Positions 5,786-6,534 of a stretch of 6,534 nucleotides of DNA are shown one piece after another. Below the pieces are notes generated by a model. That model was not told where the DNA came from and did not search any database. It saw only the letters and a list, made by a program, of their open reading frames with translations. The stretch is from NCBI GenBank assembly GCA_025934635.1, contig JAICWX010000417.1, positions 1 to 6,534 of the forward strand, in the 5' to 3' direction. Position numbers and translations under genes: made by a program. Position 1 is the stretch's first letter. Every line of letters starts with the position of its first letter. Source of the stretch: Streptosporangiaceae bacterium (GTDB taxonomy: Bacteria; Actinomycetota; Actinomycetes; Streptosporangiales; Streptosporangiaceae).

Positions 5786-6534
5786 CTACTCTCGCGTCTC
5801 GATGGCTGCGGCCGGGATCTTCTGCTCGATGCCGTGCGACTCACGGCCCCACTTGATGTGCGGGTAGTGCGCCTCGAAGGCGGGCCGCTCCGACCGGATC
5901 CGCGGGATCCGGTAGAAGTTATGCCGCGGCGGCGGGCAGGACGTGGCCCATTCGAGCGAGCTGGAGTAGCCCCACGGATCTTCCTCGGTCACCTTCGCCC
6001 CGTGCTTCCAGGTGATGTAGACGTTCCAGAAGAACATCAGCACGGACAGCGCCAGCAGCCAGGACCCGACGGTGGAGACGATGTTGAGCGTGGTCACGTT
6101 CCCGGGCAGGTCGGGGTAGTTGGCGGTGCGCCGGACCTGGCCCTCGACGCCAGACCAGTGCTGGACCAGGAACGTCATGTTGAAGCCGATGAACATGACC
6201 CAGAACTGGACCTTGCCCAGCCGGCTGTTCAGCATCTTGCCGGTCATCTTCGGCCACCAGAAGTAGAACCCGGCGAACATCTCGAAGAGCACCGTGCCGG
6301 CCAGCACGTAGTGGAAGTGCGCGACGACGAAGTAGGAGTCGGACACCGCGAAGTCGAGCGGCGGGGAGGCCAGGATGATGCCGGTGACCCCGCCGAAGAC
6401 GAACGTGATGAGGAAGCCGACCGTGTACAGCATCGGCGGCTCGAACGTGAGCTGTCCCTTCCACATGGTGCCGATCCAGTTGAAGTACTTCACCCCGGTC
6501 GGCACCGCGATCAGGAACGTCATGAACGAGAAGA
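5786..6534 (-). CDS. ctaD: Cytochrome c oxidase subunit I (aa3 type), C-terminal part, cut by the window edge
   Basis: Catalytic subunit of the terminal oxidase, reducing O2 to water at the heme a3-CuB centre while pumping protons. About 248 C-terminal residues are visible; the frame is open to the window end, so the N-terminal half (including the D-channel Glu and the other CuB ligands) lies outside. Seen here are [18 protein letters not shown] with the K-channel Lys (codon 6490-6488), and [11 protein letters not shown], in which the first His (6319-6317) is the heme a3 ligand and the second (6313-6311) a heme a ligand. Further on are [22 protein letters not shown] and the C-terminal [14 protein letters not shown], which I associate with actinobacterial CtaD. 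The position just before the Mg-site Asp (6340-6338) is Ser instead of the His found in mitochondrial enzymes. Nothing suggests a broken gene. Confidence 0.95.
   Translation of the reverse strand, partial: FSFMTFLIAVPTGVKYFNWIGTMWKGQLTFEPPMLYTVGFLITFVFGGVTGIILASPPLDFAVSDSYFVVAHFHYVLAGTVLFEMFAGFYFWWPKMTGKMLNSRLGKVQFWVMFIGFNMTFLVQHWSGVEGQVRRTANYPDLPGNVTTLNIVSTVGSWLLALSVLMFFWNVYITWKHGAKVTEEDPWGYSSSLEWATSCPPPRHNFYRIPRIRSERPAFEAHYPHIKWGRESHGIEQKIPAAAIETRE

Noticed and set aside
1..6534. RNA genes, CRISPR arrays, insertion sequences, integrase sites or a replication origin.
   Set aside because: Nothing in the short non-coding stretches resembles these, and almost all of the window is accounted for by intact genes with uniform high-GC composition.

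Overview
The window is very GC-rich and densely coding, with short or overlapping gene junctions. The cytochrome oxidase genes at the right end (ctaD followed directly by a four-helix subunit IV, ctaF) and the ABC permease carrying the N-terminal HDLGYRGYDGPRLGRA block both point to an actinobacterium (Actinomycetota). Genus cannot be set from the sequence alone.

Layout. Positions 1-3137 hold a four-gene ABC exporter operon on the minus strand, read right to left: ATPase A (3137-2142), six-helix permease A (2149-1256), ATPase B (1259-351) and permease B (309 to beyond the left edge). The first three genes overlap by 8 and 4 bases, so they are almost certainly translationally coupled. ATPase B and permease B are separated by 41 bases containing a short tandem repeat that places a TGA in all three frames. 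Positions 3138-3291 are a divergent regulatory region. Positions 3292-5353 hold a plus-strand two-component system: a six-helix NarL/DesK-type histidine kinase and a LuxR-type response regulator, 10 bases apart. Positions 5354-5380 are a short convergent spacer with GC-rich inverted repeats. Positions 5381-6534 hold, on the minus strand, ctaF and the C-terminal half of ctaD, the end of an aa3-type cytochrome c oxidase operon.

How it fits together. The kinase/regulator pair is transcribed divergently from the exporter operon. This arrangement usually means that the regulator controls the exporter, its own genes, or both, in response to an envelope or membrane signal sensed by the kinase membrane domain. 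Neither the signal nor the exported substrate can be read from the sequence. The oxidase genes look like ordinary core genome that borders this module.

No RNA gene, mobile element or CRISPR array was seen. No clearly novel system is evident. The most unusual points are small: the three-frame stop repeat, a possible leaderless start of the kinase with a mirrored ACGGTA box at the exporter start, and the exporter made of two unlike ATPase/permease pairs.
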